DNA of 64,000 nt from Geobacter sp. (GTDB taxonomy: Bacteria > Desulfobacterota > Desulfuromonadia > Geobacterales > DSM-12255). Where the stretch lies: contig VFJK01000094.1 in NCBI GenBank assembly GCA_009886125.1, forward strand, positions 1-64,000, read 5' to 3'. Shown in pieces: positions 47,174-55,805 of the stretch. Below the pieces are notes generated by a model, which worked only from the letters and a program-made list of their open reading frames with translations, was not told the DNA's origin and did no database searches. The stretch's first letter is position 1; each line of letters opens with the position of its first letter. The translations under genes were made by a program, and so were the position numbers.

Positions 47174-47202
47174 GTTTCTGTCCGGAGTTTCCGGACAGAA
47201 AC
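47174..47202. promoter_or_regulatory. 13-bp perfect inverted repeat ahead of the ketosynthase operon
   Basis: GTTTCTGTCCGGA, 3-base spacer, TCCGGACAGAAAC, ending 23 bases before the GTG start at 47226. No T run follows, so it is more likely an operator or repeat end than a terminator. Confidence 0.5.
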
Positions 47203-47225
47203 TATTTAATGTATGAAGAGGGCCT

Positions 47226-48443
47226 GTGAATAGAGTCGCGATAACCGGATACGGAATAATCTCCTGCCTTGGCAATACCGTCGAAGCAGTCGGTCATTCA
47301 TTGAAAATGGGGGAATCAGGGATCATTTTTGATGAGGTCCGTCAGGGTCTAGGGTTCAGAAGCCCCTTGACCGGAGCAATTTGCGGTTTTGATGAACGGG
47401 CTCTCCTGACAAAAAAACAGTGCAAAACCATGCCGGATTTTGCCGTTCAGGCTCATACGGCCGCAGTCGATGCCCTTCAGATGTCCAGGCTTTCGCCGGA
47501 AGAGATCGAAAATGAAGAGACGGGACTGATCTTTGGTTGTGATTCCAGCTGCATTGCGGCTATTGAGCAGGTCGACCTGCTTCGTGAAAAAGGGGAGACC
47601 AAGCAGATCGGCAGCGGGCATGTATTCCGGTCCATGACCTCCTGTGTCACGATGAACCTGAATACGTTGCTGAAGACCCGCGGCGCCTGCTGGACCATAA
47701 GCTCAGCCTGCTCCAGCGGCGGACATGCAGTCGGACAGGCTGCTGACCTTATTGCCTTCGGACGCCAGGAGCGGGTGATCTGCGGCGGCGCGCAGGAGAT
47801 AAACTGGCAGTCGATGTGCAGCTTCGATGCGCTTTCCGCTTTTTCGACCAGGCTCGATGATCCCAAGAGGGCTTCCCGTCCCTTCGATGCCGCCCGTGAC
47901 GGACTGGTCCCCAGCGGTGGTGCAGCCGCTCTGGTCCTGGAGAGGTATGACCTGGCTGTCGCCAGAGGGGCGACCATTTTCGGTGAAGTCAAGGGGTATG
48001 CCTTTTCATCCGATGGCAGTCATATCTCGGTCCCGAGCCAGAACGGCTTGCAGAGAGCGATGCGCAAAGCGATATCCCTTGCCGGGATAAAACCGGCTGA
48101 TATCGATTACGTCTGTGCCCATGCGACATCGACTCCTGCAGGGGACGCTGCCGAGGCGAACAATATCTCTGCAGTCTTCGGCCCGGCGACTCCGCCCGTC
48201 TCATCCCTGAAATCCATGACCGGTCATGAACTCTGGATGTCCGGTGCTTCCCAGGTCGTCTACTCCGCGATCATGGCACAGCAGGGGTTTATTGCGCCGA
48301 ACATCAACTTTACCGAACCGGACGAGTTCTCTGCCAAACTCAATATTGCTGCCGAAAGGATCGACCGGGCACCTGAACATATTCTCTGCAACTCTGCTGG
48401 ATTCGGCGGGACCAACTCCTGCCTTTTGCTCAGGTTCTCTTGA
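47226..48443 (+). CDS. Beta-ketoacyl-ACP synthase (KS 1)
   Basis: 405 aa from GTG 47226 behind GAGGG. Complete Cys-His-His site: Cys162 in SSACSSGGHA, His299 in AHATST and His334 in KSMTGHELW. FabB/FabF-type condensing enzyme. First gene of the long plus-strand operon; its stop overlaps the next ATG by one base. The region before the second His (MTGHE rather than the usual GH.xGAAG) is unusual. Confidence 0.88.
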   Translation: MNRVAITGYGIISCLGNTVEAVGHSLKMGESGIIFDEVRQGLGFRSPLTGAICGFDERALLTKKQCKTMPDFAVQAHTAAVDALQMSRLSPEEIENEETGLIFGCDSSCIAAIEQVDLLREKGETKQIGSGHVFRSMTSCVTMNLNTLLKTRGACWTISSACSSGGHAVGQAADLIAFGRQERVICGGAQEINWQSMCSFDALSAFSTRLDDPKRASRPFDAARDGLVPSGGAAALVLERYDLAVARGATIFGEVKGYAFSSDGSHISVPSQNGLQRAMRKAISLAGIKPADIDYVCAHATSTPAGDAAEANNISAVFGPATPPVSSLKSMTGHELWMSGASQVVYSAIMAQQGFIAPNINFTEPDEFSAKLNIAAERIDRAPEHILCNSAGFGGTNSCLLLRFS

Positions 48444-49930
48444 TGAAGTACGACTTCGTCGTTATCGGTGCAGGGGTTTCCGGGCTCACTTCTGCCCTGC
48501 TCCTGGCCAAAAGCGGCTATCATGTCGCTATCGTCGAGAAATCGGATCAAATCTCCCCCCTCCTGAGAGGGTTCACCCGCAAAGGTGTTCATTTCGACAC
48601 CGGTTTCCATTATACGGGCGGCCTGGGCCCCGGGGAGCCGCTTGATATCATCTTCCGCTACCTGGGACTTTCGGATCATCTGACCACGTTTCATTTTAGC
48701 GAACAGGGATTCGACATTTTCCGAAGCATCAAAGACGGGTTCGAATTCCAGTTCCCGACAGGATACGAACTGATACGGGAAAAACTGGTTGCAGGGTTCC
48801 CTGACGAAGCAAAGGCAGTTGACACCTACCTGCAGATGGTACGAACAGTCTGTGCTTCAATGCCCTATCTGAATATTGATATCGATTTCAACGAGACCAG
48901 CCTCCTTCAGGGGCTGGATGACAGGACACTTCAGGAAACGCTCGATGCGCTTACCGCTAACAAGCATCTCAAAGCCCTGCTTTCGATGCATTGCGTTCTA
49001 TACGGGGTGCCTCCGGGCGAAGTCAGTTTCTCCCAGCACGCCTGCATAGTAGGCAACTATTACCAGTCGGCGATGGGTATCCGGGGTGGAGGTCTCAGCC
49101 TGGCAAAAGCATTCGATGTCAGGTTGAAGGATCTGGGGATCGATGTTTACTGCGGCAGCATGGTCAGTGAGATACTCCTGTCACCTGAAGGCGCCGTCTC
49201 CGGAGTGAAGCTTGCTAACGGTACCGAACTGGCCTGTTCGGGGTGCATGTCAACCATACACCCGGTGACCATGCTTGACCTGCTCCCTGAGGAGACCTTC
49301 CGGTCGGCTTACAGTAATCGTCTCCGGGATCTGAAGGAAACCCTCTCAGCGTATATGATTTATGCTGTCTCCGACAGAGCCATACCATTTCTGGCCGGTT
49401 CCAACCTGTTTGTGTTCCCGGATGTCGATGACCTGAGCAACATGGGGGTCAGGCCGCTTGAACAGAACCTGCTTTACCTGACAGCTGCATACAAGGGAAC
49501 AGAGAGTGAACCGATGGGGTTCATCGGTATATCGCCTGCTTCTTTCGAACAGACGGCTGCCTGGAAGAACTCGACAACCGGCAGGCGCCCTGACGATTAC
49601 CGGGTTTTCAAGGATGATGTCATCACACGGCTGAAGTGCCATATAGATTCGTATTGTCCTGAGTTGCGAGGGACTATGACGTATACCGAAGCCTCAACGC
49701 CGCTCTCGGTAAGGGATTACAATAATACCCCGCTAGGCGGTCTCTACGGGATCAAACACATGGTTGGTCAACGAAATCCCTTCCCTGTCACAAAGGTAAA
49801 AGGGCTTTTCCTTGCCGGACAGGCTATAGTATCTCCCGGTATTATGGGGGCGGCTCTTTCCGCATTCATATCCTGCGGGAATATTCTGGGTCACGATCGA
49901 CTAAGGAAGGAACTACGGGCATGCAGTTGA
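48443..49930 (+). CDS. CrtI/phytoene-desaturase-like FAD oxidoreductase
   Basis: 495 aa from ATG 48443, overlapping the KS 1 stop. FAD dinucleotide motif VVIGAGVSGLTSALLLAK (residues 6-23), then EKSDQ with the ribose-binding Glu, FDTGFHYTGG, and a C-terminal FAD tail GLFLAGQAIVSPGIMGAAL. Family members desaturate or isomerise polyene/isoprenoid chains. No phytoene synthase or other carotenoid gene is in the window, so the substrate is probably the ACP- or lipid-bound chain made here. Confidence 0.83.
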   Translation: MKYDFVVIGAGVSGLTSALLLAKSGYHVAIVEKSDQISPLLRGFTRKGVHFDTGFHYTGGLGPGEPLDIIFRYLGLSDHLTTFHFSEQGFDIFRSIKDGFEFQFPTGYELIREKLVAGFPDEAKAVDTYLQMVRTVCASMPYLNIDIDFNETSLLQGLDDRTLQETLDALTANKHLKALLSMHCVLYGVPPGEVSFSQHACIVGNYYQSAMGIRGGGLSLAKAFDVRLKDLGIDVYCGSMVSEILLSPEGAVSGVKLANGTELACSGCMSTIHPVTMLDLLPEETFRSAYSNRLRDLKETLSAYMIYAVSDRAIPFLAGSNLFVFPDVDDLSNMGVRPLEQNLLYLTAAYKGTESEPMGFIGISPASFEQTAAWKNSTTGRRPDDYRVFKDDVITRLKCHIDSYCPELRGTMTYTEASTPLSVRDYNNTPLGGLYGIKHMVGQRNPFPVTKVKGLFLAGQAIVSPGIMGAALSAFISCGNILGHDRLRKELRACS

Positions 49931-51153
49931 GAAGGGTGGTAATAACCGGAATGGGGATCATCTCACCATTCGGTCGCGGGATCGGCACCCTGATGGATGG
50001 ACTTGTCGAAGGGAGAAGCGGCGTTGTCAATGTCCCGGAACTGGCCGAGATCGTCGGGATGAGGACCCGGGTCGCTGCGCTGGTGCCGGGCATAGATCCA
50101 AAGGAGATCCCGAGAAAGTTCAGACGCTCCATGTCGAGCATGTCCGTGTTTGCCACGCTGGCTTCACACGATGCCGTTGCCCAGGCGGGATTAACCGAAG
50201 CCGAGGTCACCGGAGGTCGGCTGGGGGTCTCCATCGGTTCGACTGTCGGAAGTCCTCAGACCATGCAGGACTTTTTCAGGGATTTCAGCATCGACAACAG
50301 CCTTGAGAGGATGAAATCCACGATCTTCTTCCATATAATGAACCACAGCTGCGCTGCAAACGTCTCCCAGACTCTGGGCATTACCGGTCGGATACTCTCT
50401 CCTTCGTCGGCGTGCTCCACCAGCTGTCAGGCAGTAGGCTATGCTGCCGAGATGATAGCAGGCGGCAAGCAGGACTTCATGCTCTGCGGTGGGGCGGATG
50501 AATTCCATCCACTGACCTCGGCGACATTCGATGTCATGAATGCAGCTTCAATAAATTTCAACGACTCACCGACAATGACGCCACGTCCTTTTGACCGTGA
50601 CCGTGACGGGGTAGTCTGTGCAGAGGGGAGCGGGATCCTGCTGCTTGAGGCTCTTGATTCGGCTCTTGCACGCAATGCCACTATTCTGGCGGAGATTTCC
50701 GGTTTTGCCACTACCTCGGATCCTGCCAGTATCGCCAATCCCAATGCAGCCAATATTGCCCACTGCATGAATATGGCATTACTTGATGCAGGAGTAACTC
50801 CAGCTGAGGTTGACTATGTCAATGCCCATGCAACATCGACCGAGCAGGGGGACATTGCCGAGAGTGAAGCTGTTTTTTCGGTTTTCGGCGGGAAAGTCCC
50901 GACAAGCAGCCTGAAAGGGAACCTGGGCCATGCAATGGCTGCAAGCGGGACCCTGGAGCTGGCAGCCTGCATAGAGATGCTGCGCAACGGGTATCTGCTG
51001 CCGACCAACAACCTTGAAAACATCGATCCTTTATGCGGACAGATCCAGCATGTACAGGAACTTATTCATATACCGGTCAACACGGTGATCAAAAACAATT
51101 TTGCCTTGGGTGGCGTAAACTCATCCATAATTTTAAGGAGATACAACCAATGA
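49921..51153 (+). CDS. Beta-ketoacyl-ACP synthase II-like (KS 2)
   Basis: 410 aa, FabF-like and complete: Cys165 in SSACSTSCQAVG, first His in NAHATSTEQGD, second in KGNLGHAMAASG. Overlaps the FAD enzyme by 10 bases and the ACP gene by 4. The tight coupling to the only ACP gene suggests it is the main elongating KS or starts the chain with an aromatic unit. Confidence 0.9.
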   Translation: MQLRRVVITGMGIISPFGRGIGTLMDGLVEGRSGVVNVPELAEIVGMRTRVAALVPGIDPKEIPRKFRRSMSSMSVFATLASHDAVAQAGLTEAEVTGGRLGVSIGSTVGSPQTMQDFFRDFSIDNSLERMKSTIFFHIMNHSCAANVSQTLGITGRILSPSSACSTSCQAVGYAAEMIAGGKQDFMLCGGADEFHPLTSATFDVMNAASINFNDSPTMTPRPFDRDRDGVVCAEGSGILLLEALDSALARNATILAEISGFATTSDPASIANPNAANIAHCMNMALLDAGVTPAEVDYVNAHATSTEQGDIAESEAVFSVFGGKVPTSSLKGNLGHAMAASGTLELAACIEMLRNGYLLPTNNLENIDPLCGQIQHVQELIHIPVNTVIKNNFALGGVNSSIILRRYNQ

Positions 51154-51413
51154 CCGACCAGGAGATTGTCGAGCAGATTAACATCTCTATTGCCAAGGAG
51201 TTTGAGCTGGATCAGGATACCCTGACCCCTGAAACGACACTTTTTGAAGACATGGGGCTGGACAGCCTGGACATCGTCGATCTGGTAATAGTTCTCGAAG
51301 CCGCATTCAGTTTCAAGATCCGTGAAGAGGAGGCTATCCGGAAGATACAGACTCTGGGCGATATCCATACCTTTGTGATCAACAAGAAAAGGGAACAAGA
51401 GAACAAGGCCTAG
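51150..51413 (+). CDS. Acyl carrier protein
   Basis: 87 aa from ATG 51150 with TAAGGAG upstream; longer in-frame starts lie in KS 2. Phosphopantetheine attachment Ser39 in DMGLDSLD. Acidic four-helix protein carrying the growing chain. It is the only ACP seen, whereas characterised aryl-polyene systems use two. Followed directly by the acyltransferase gene. Confidence 0.92.
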   Translation: MTDQEIVEQINISIAKEFELDQDTLTPETTLFEDMGLDSLDIVDLVIVLEAAFSFKIREEEAIRKIQTLGDIHTFVINKKREQENKA

Positions 51414-52211
51414 ATGACCGGGATTCATCAAAAGAGTCAGAATTGCCCGGCTTCGAGAAGGAAACAGCCGATCAGCTCCTTGTTCATGACATTCAGTTTT
51501 TATCCGCTGATGCTAGCCTGGATACTGCTCAGTGTGATCCTGGCGCCCGTGCTTTTTCTGATCTGCAAAGTGTCGACCGGCTGGGAGACTGCCCGCATCA
51601 TACGGTTCCTTATCAGGATCCACGGACGCGGAATGATTGTAATCGTTTCTCCCTTTATCACGCTTGGAAGAATAGACCTGGAAGCGATACAGCGTCCCTG
51701 CATACTCGTTGTCAATCACCTCTCTTTTTTCGACGGATATTTCATGGCAGCACTTCCTTTTTACGACATGGCCTTTGCTGTCGGCGCCTGGCCGTTCAGA
51801 ATGTTCTGGTATTCCGTATTTATGCGCCTTGCCAACTATATCGATGTCGAAAGTACCAGTTGGGAGGAGACACTTGCTGTCTGCAGAAAGGTTTTCTCCA
51901 GCAATGCCGGTTTGTTGATCTTTCCGGAAGGGCATCGGAGCAGGACCGGCAGTATCCAGCAGTTCCAGTCCGGGGCTTTTCGTCTTGCCGTCGAGACGGG
52001 GATGCCGGTCGTCCCTTTGTGTATCACCGGCACAGATACGCTGCTCCCGCCCGGGAATTACCGGCTCCATCCTTCCCGGATCTGTCTGAAGGCACTGCCT
52101 CCGGTTGACCCGGCGACATTTACCGGATCGTTCCGTCACATAAAGATGAGCAGGTACGTGCATAATCTCATGTCCAACGAGATCGAGCGGATGAAGGCGG
52201 AAAAGTGCTGA
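51414..52211 (+). CDS. PlsC-like lysophospholipid/acyl acyltransferase
   Basis: 265 aa. One N-terminal helix (about 30-55), HX4D in NHLSFFDGY near residue 100 and the FPEGHRSRTG motif near residue 170, both diagnostic of PlsC. In aryl-polyene loci such enzymes are thought to move the product onto a lipid anchor. The ATG follows the ACP stop directly; the next gene overlaps by 7 bases. Confidence 0.87.
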   Translation: MTGIHQKSQNCPASRRKQPISSLFMTFSFYPLMLAWILLSVILAPVLFLICKVSTGWETARIIRFLIRIHGRGMIVIVSPFITLGRIDLEAIQRPCILVVNHLSFFDGYFMAALPFYDMAFAVGAWPFRMFWYSVFMRLANYIDVESTSWEETLAVCRKVFSSNAGLLIFPEGHRSRTGSIQQFQSGAFRLAVETGMPVVPLCITGTDTLLPPGNYRLHPSRICLKALPPVDPATFTGSFRHIKMSRYVHNLMSNEIERMKAEKC

Positions 52212-53533
52212 GCATGGACGCCGGAATCAACATGTTCGATGCGGTTAGCAACCGCGATATGGATCGTGGCTCCGGAGAAGGGATTGCCGCTCTGCAGCAG
52301 CGCCTTCTGCAGCAGCATGTTGCCTATGCGGCAGCGCTGTCCCCGTTTTATCGCCGGCTGTTCAAAGGATTGAATTCTCTGGATATGAAAAGTCCTGCTT
52401 CTCTTGCAGCTCTTCCCTTTACCGCCAAGAGCGACCTGGAAGCAGATTATGCCGATTTCCTGGCAGTTCCGGAAGAGGAGATCGTCGATTTCTGTCTCAC
52501 TTCAGGAACGACCGGCAAACCGGTTGCCATGCTGCAGACCGGCAGAGACCTTGACCGGCTTGGTTACAATGAGGAGCTCTCTTTCCGGGGAGCAGGGATC
52601 ACGAAAGATGACCGTGTCCTGATTGCCGCTGCCATCGACCGCTGCTTTATGGCGGGATACGCCTACCTACTCGGCCTGGGTCGAATCGGTTCGACAGCCG
52701 TCAGGGGCGGATCAAGCAATGTTGCACAGTTATTGGAGCTGATAAGGATCAGCAGGCCTACGGCAGTTGTCGGAGTCCCTTCTCTTCTCCTTGCGGTCGG
52801 TGAGCGGTTCCTTCTGGAAGGTACCGACCCGGCAGGACTCGGTATCGCGAAATTGATCTGCATCGGTGAACCGGTCAGGAATCCGGATCTTTCCCTGTCT
52901 CCGCTCGGAAGCCGGCTGTCAGGCTGCTGGAACTCCCGGATATTCGGAACCTATGCCAGTACTGAAATGGCCACTGCGTTTACCGACTGCGACTGCGGGA
53001 AGGGTGGGCATCTTCGCCCCGATCTGGTGATTGTCGAAATCGTCTCTGATGATGGCACCGTGTTGCCGCCCGGAGAGTACGGTGAAGTGGTGGCGACTCC
53101 TCTCCAGGTGACAGGCATGCCCCTGGTACGCTTCAGGACCGGCGATATTGCCGCGATCCATGATGCTCCCTGCGACTGCGGACGAAACTCGGTCAGGCTC
53201 GGCCCGATCGTCGGCAGGAAATCGCAGATGCTCAAATACCGGGGGACTACGGTCTATCCTCCGGCGATCTGTTCGGTTCTCCAGGGGATCAAGGAAGTGC
53301 GGGGCCATTACATTGAGGTCTACAGCGATTTCGATCTCAGTGACCGGATCAGGGTCGTTGTCGGCACTTCTGATCCGACTCTGACTCCCGAGTGCCTTGC
53401 AGAGCAGATATCAGCAACGATCCGGGTAAAACCGGAGGTCTCCCTGGCTACTCCGGAAGAGGTGACGGGGAGAACCCTGCAGGATAATAAGCGTAAGCCG
53501 GTGACGTTTTTTGATTACCGCGGCAGGAGGTAA
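52205..53533 (+). CDS. AMP-dependent ligase, phenylacetate-CoA-ligase-like
   Basis: 442 aa, GTG 52205 (AAGG at 7 bases) or ATG 52214. Adenylation motif LTSGTTGKPV near residue 98, the YASTEM region near residue 252, and Cys-rich DCDCGKGGH and CDCGRNSV typical of PaaK-type ligases. Probably activates an aryl acid (cinnamate- or benzoate-type) and loads it as starter onto the ACP, after the ammonia-lyase encoded next. Confidence 0.83.
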   Translation: MLSMDAGINMFDAVSNRDMDRGSGEGIAALQQRLLQQHVAYAAALSPFYRRLFKGLNSLDMKSPASLAALPFTAKSDLEADYADFLAVPEEEIVDFCLTSGTTGKPVAMLQTGRDLDRLGYNEELSFRGAGITKDDRVLIAAAIDRCFMAGYAYLLGLGRIGSTAVRGGSSNVAQLLELIRISRPTAVVGVPSLLLAVGERFLLEGTDPAGLGIAKLICIGEPVRNPDLSLSPLGSRLSGCWNSRIFGTYASTEMATAFTDCDCGKGGHLRPDLVIVEIVSDDGTVLPPGEYGEVVATPLQVTGMPLVRFRTGDIAAIHDAPCDCGRNSVRLGPIVGRKSQMLKYRGTTVYPPAICSVLQGIKEVRGHYIEVYSDFDLSDRIRVVVGTSDPTLTPECLAEQISATIRVKPEVSLATPEEVTGRTLQDNKRKPVTFFDYRGRR

Positions 53534-53547
53534 CTTGTCAGAGATTT

Positions 53548-53626
53548 GACCACCCCTAGCCCCTCCTGAATCAGGAGGGGGACTTTGCAGGCTCCCCTCC
53601 TTGATAAGGAGGGGTGGGGGGTGGTC
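53548..53626. repeat. 79-bp GC-rich palindromic intergenic repeat
   Basis: Outer arms GACCACCCC (53548-53556) and GGGGTGGTC (53618-53626), with two internal hairpins CCCCTCCT-GAATC-AGGAGGGG and CCCCTCC-TTGATAA-GGAGGGG. Resembles the small GC-rich palindromes dispersed in many genomes. It interrupts the operon between the ligase and ammonia-lyase genes. Confidence 0.7.
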
Positions 53627-53675
53627 GAAGCAGAGCCATCATAAATAATTCTAATCCACAGCGAAGGAAATTATC

Positions 53676-55259
53676 ATGTCAGATCGTCCTACAGTCCTCT
53701 TAAACGGTAATGACCTTACCATCGAAGATATCGTCGCCATCGGTGTCGGCGACAAGCAGGTTGCACTCGATCCTGCTGCCCTTGAACGCTGCCGCGCAAG
53801 CCGCCAGTTCCTTGAGGAAGAGGTGGCTGCAAAGCGCGTCATCTACGGCGTTAACACCTCATTTGGTCCGATGTGCAACAAGATCATTCAGGACAGCGAG
53901 ATAGAGGCCCTTCAGGTGAACCTTATCCGGAGTCACGCTGCCGGACTTGGCGATCCGCTGAAGCCGTACGTATCTGTAGCGATCATGGCAGTCCGCCTTA
54001 ACACCCTGGTCAAAGGGTACAGCGGTGTAAGGATCGAGCTTCTGGAGTTCATGCAATGTATGGTCAATCAAGGGATCGCCCCCTACATTCCGGAATGCGG
54101 CAGTGTCGGGGCATCCGGCGACCTGATCCATCTGGCGCACCTCTCACTGGCAATAATCGGCGAAGGGGAATCATACTACCAAAACGAGCTTCGCAGGACC
54201 GCCGACATCTTCATCTCTCTGGGCATCACTCCGTTTCGCCTCAGCTTCAAGGAAGGAATCGCCCTGATGAACGGCACCAGTGCCATGACGGCTCTGGCAG
54301 CCTTTGCCCTGTTCGGGGCCAGGAAACTTCTCCGGGTCAGCTGTGTGACCGGTGCCTTTGCACTTGAGATCTTCGGCGGTATCGATGATGCCTTTGACGA
54401 GGATCTGCACCGGGTAAAACCCCATCCAGGACAACTCGAAATCGCTGAGACCATCAGGAGACTTTACGAGGGATCGGGCAATATCACCCTCAGGAAGGAC
54501 ATGCACGACCTGATCCGGCAACAGGAGACCGATGGGCCGGTGTACGAGACAAGCATCAATGTCCAGGATGTCTACTCCATCAGGTGTACTCCCCAGGTGC
54601 TTGCACCGGTCAGCGAGGCAATCGATTTTGCCTGCCGTATCGTGGAGACCGAGGCGAACTCTTCCAATGACAACCCGATCATCATACCGGAAAAGAAAAA
54701 GATCATCCACGGCGGCAATTTTCACGGTCAAAGCATCAGTTATGCCATGGACATGCTCTGCATCGCTATCTCCACCCTCTGCAACCTTTCAGAAAGAAGG
54801 ACCAACAAGTTCCTTGACAAGAACCTCAACGAGGGGCTCCCCGAGTTCCTGATCCCCGGGACATTGGGGTTGACCATGGGATTCATGGGCGCCCAGTACC
54901 TCGCGACTTCTACAACAGCTGAAAACAGACAACTCTCCAATCCTGTCAGTACGAACTCCATCTCCTGCAACGCTTCCAATCAGGATGTGGTGAGCATGGG
55001 AACCGTCGCAGCCCGCAAGGCTTTCAAGTCGGTGAGCAATGCCAAGCATGTAGTGACGCTGGAAGTCCTTGCCGACCTTCAGGCCCTTTCATTCAGAAAT
55101 GCCGACCGGCTTGGAACGGCGACCCGTCGCATCTTCAATATTCTGAACAGCGAGTTTACGCAGTATGACAACAGTCGGGTTTTCCACGACGATCTGGTCA
55201 AATTCAGGAAACTGCTTTTTTCCAGTCAGATTTTCGATGACCTGGGTCAATACTATTAA
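53676..55259 (+). CDS. Aromatic amino acid ammonia-lyase (HAL/TAL family)
   Basis: 527 aa. MIO-forming triad Ala146-Ser147-Gly148 in GSVGASGDL; catalytic Tyr58 in YGVN. At the specificity position the sequence is Arg85-Ser86-His87, the Ser-His pair usual in histidine ammonia-lyases, while a well-known tyrosine lyase has His-Leu. Context with an aryl AMP ligase and polyene genes argues for Tyr (giving coumarate) or another aromatic substrate. Preceded by SD AAGGA after a repeat. No hut genes are near. Confidence 0.87.
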   Translation: MSDRPTVLLNGNDLTIEDIVAIGVGDKQVALDPAALERCRASRQFLEEEVAAKRVIYGVNTSFGPMCNKIIQDSEIEALQVNLIRSHAAGLGDPLKPYVSVAIMAVRLNTLVKGYSGVRIELLEFMQCMVNQGIAPYIPECGSVGASGDLIHLAHLSLAIIGEGESYYQNELRRTADIFISLGITPFRLSFKEGIALMNGTSAMTALAAFALFGARKLLRVSCVTGAFALEIFGGIDDAFDEDLHRVKPHPGQLEIAETIRRLYEGSGNITLRKDMHDLIRQQETDGPVYETSINVQDVYSIRCTPQVLAPVSEAIDFACRIVETEANSSNDNPIIIPEKKKIIHGGNFHGQSISYAMDMLCIAISTLCNLSERRTNKFLDKNLNEGLPEFLIPGTLGLTMGFMGAQYLATSTTAENRQLSNPVSTNSISCNASNQDVVSMGTVAARKAFKSVSNAKHVVTLEVLADLQALSFRNADRLGTATRRIFNILNSEFTQYDNSRVFHDDLVKFRKLLFSSQIFDDLGQYY

Positions 55260-55346
55260 CCATGCTATTCATTTACAGCTCCTAAGGAAGGCTTCCTGTC
55301 ATGCACCTTGCAATTTCGATCCATAGACATACTCCGGTGATCTGCC

Positions 55347-55805
55347 ATGAATGCTGACCTGGCTCTGCCGATGTCTGCCTCCCGGCTCATTCCTCACCGT
55401 CCGCCTATGCTTCTGGTAGACCGGCTTCTCACTGCTGAATCCGGTTCAGGGACGGTGGAAGCCTGCTTTGATTCAAGTTCCATTCTGGTGAACAGCCGGG
55501 GGGAGGTGGATGAGGTGGTCCTGGTCGAGCTGCTTGCCCAGGGGTACGCTGCCATAAAAGGATATGAAGATCTCTGCAATGAAACTCCGGTCAAGGAGGG
55601 TTTTCTTGTCGGCGTCCGTAAACTGAGAATATCCGGACAGGCGTTTGCCGGGGACAGGCTTCACATAACCATCAGGACTGTCGGCACCTTTGAGGGGTTT
55701 GCCGTTGTAGAGGGGGAGATACGGCGCAAAGATGAGATCATTGCCGCCGGCACCCTGAAACTTTTGCTGGTCGATGACAGCGTCCTGGACGGAGGAAGAT
55801 CGTGA
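55347..55805 (+). CDS. Hot-dog 3-hydroxyacyl-ACP dehydratase subunit A
   Basis: 152 aa FabZ-like. IPHRPPMLLVDRL at residues 15-27, and the catalytic-acid helix VELLAQGYAA with Glu61 and Gln65 in FabZ register. The catalytic His that should be 14 residues earlier is Leu47, and no HFPG is present. The dehydratase at 59483 has the opposite defect. Overlaps the LolA-like gene by 4 bases. Confidence 0.82.
   Translation: MNADLALPMSASRLIPHRPPMLLVDRLLTAESGSGTVEACFDSSSILVNSRGEVDEVVLVELLAQGYAAIKGYEDLCNETPVKEGFLVGVRKLRISGQAFAGDRLHITIRTVGTFEGFAVVEGEIRRKDEIIAAGTLKLLLVDDSVLDGGRS

Larger units (their letters stand above)
46584..47225. other. 642-base divergent intergenic region
   Basis: Separates the minus-strand radical SAM operon from the ketosynthase operon. 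It holds a promoter candidate on + (TTGACG 46810-46815, 18 bp, TATAAA 46834-46839), a foldback palindrome (47028-47168) and a 13-bp inverted repeat (47174-47202). No convincing coding frame. Confidence 0.7.

Noticed and set aside
53676-55259. Classical histidine-degradation gene hutH
   Set aside because: No hutU, hutI or hutG near it, and it sits between AMP-ligase and dehydratase genes of a polyene-type operon, so I name only the family.
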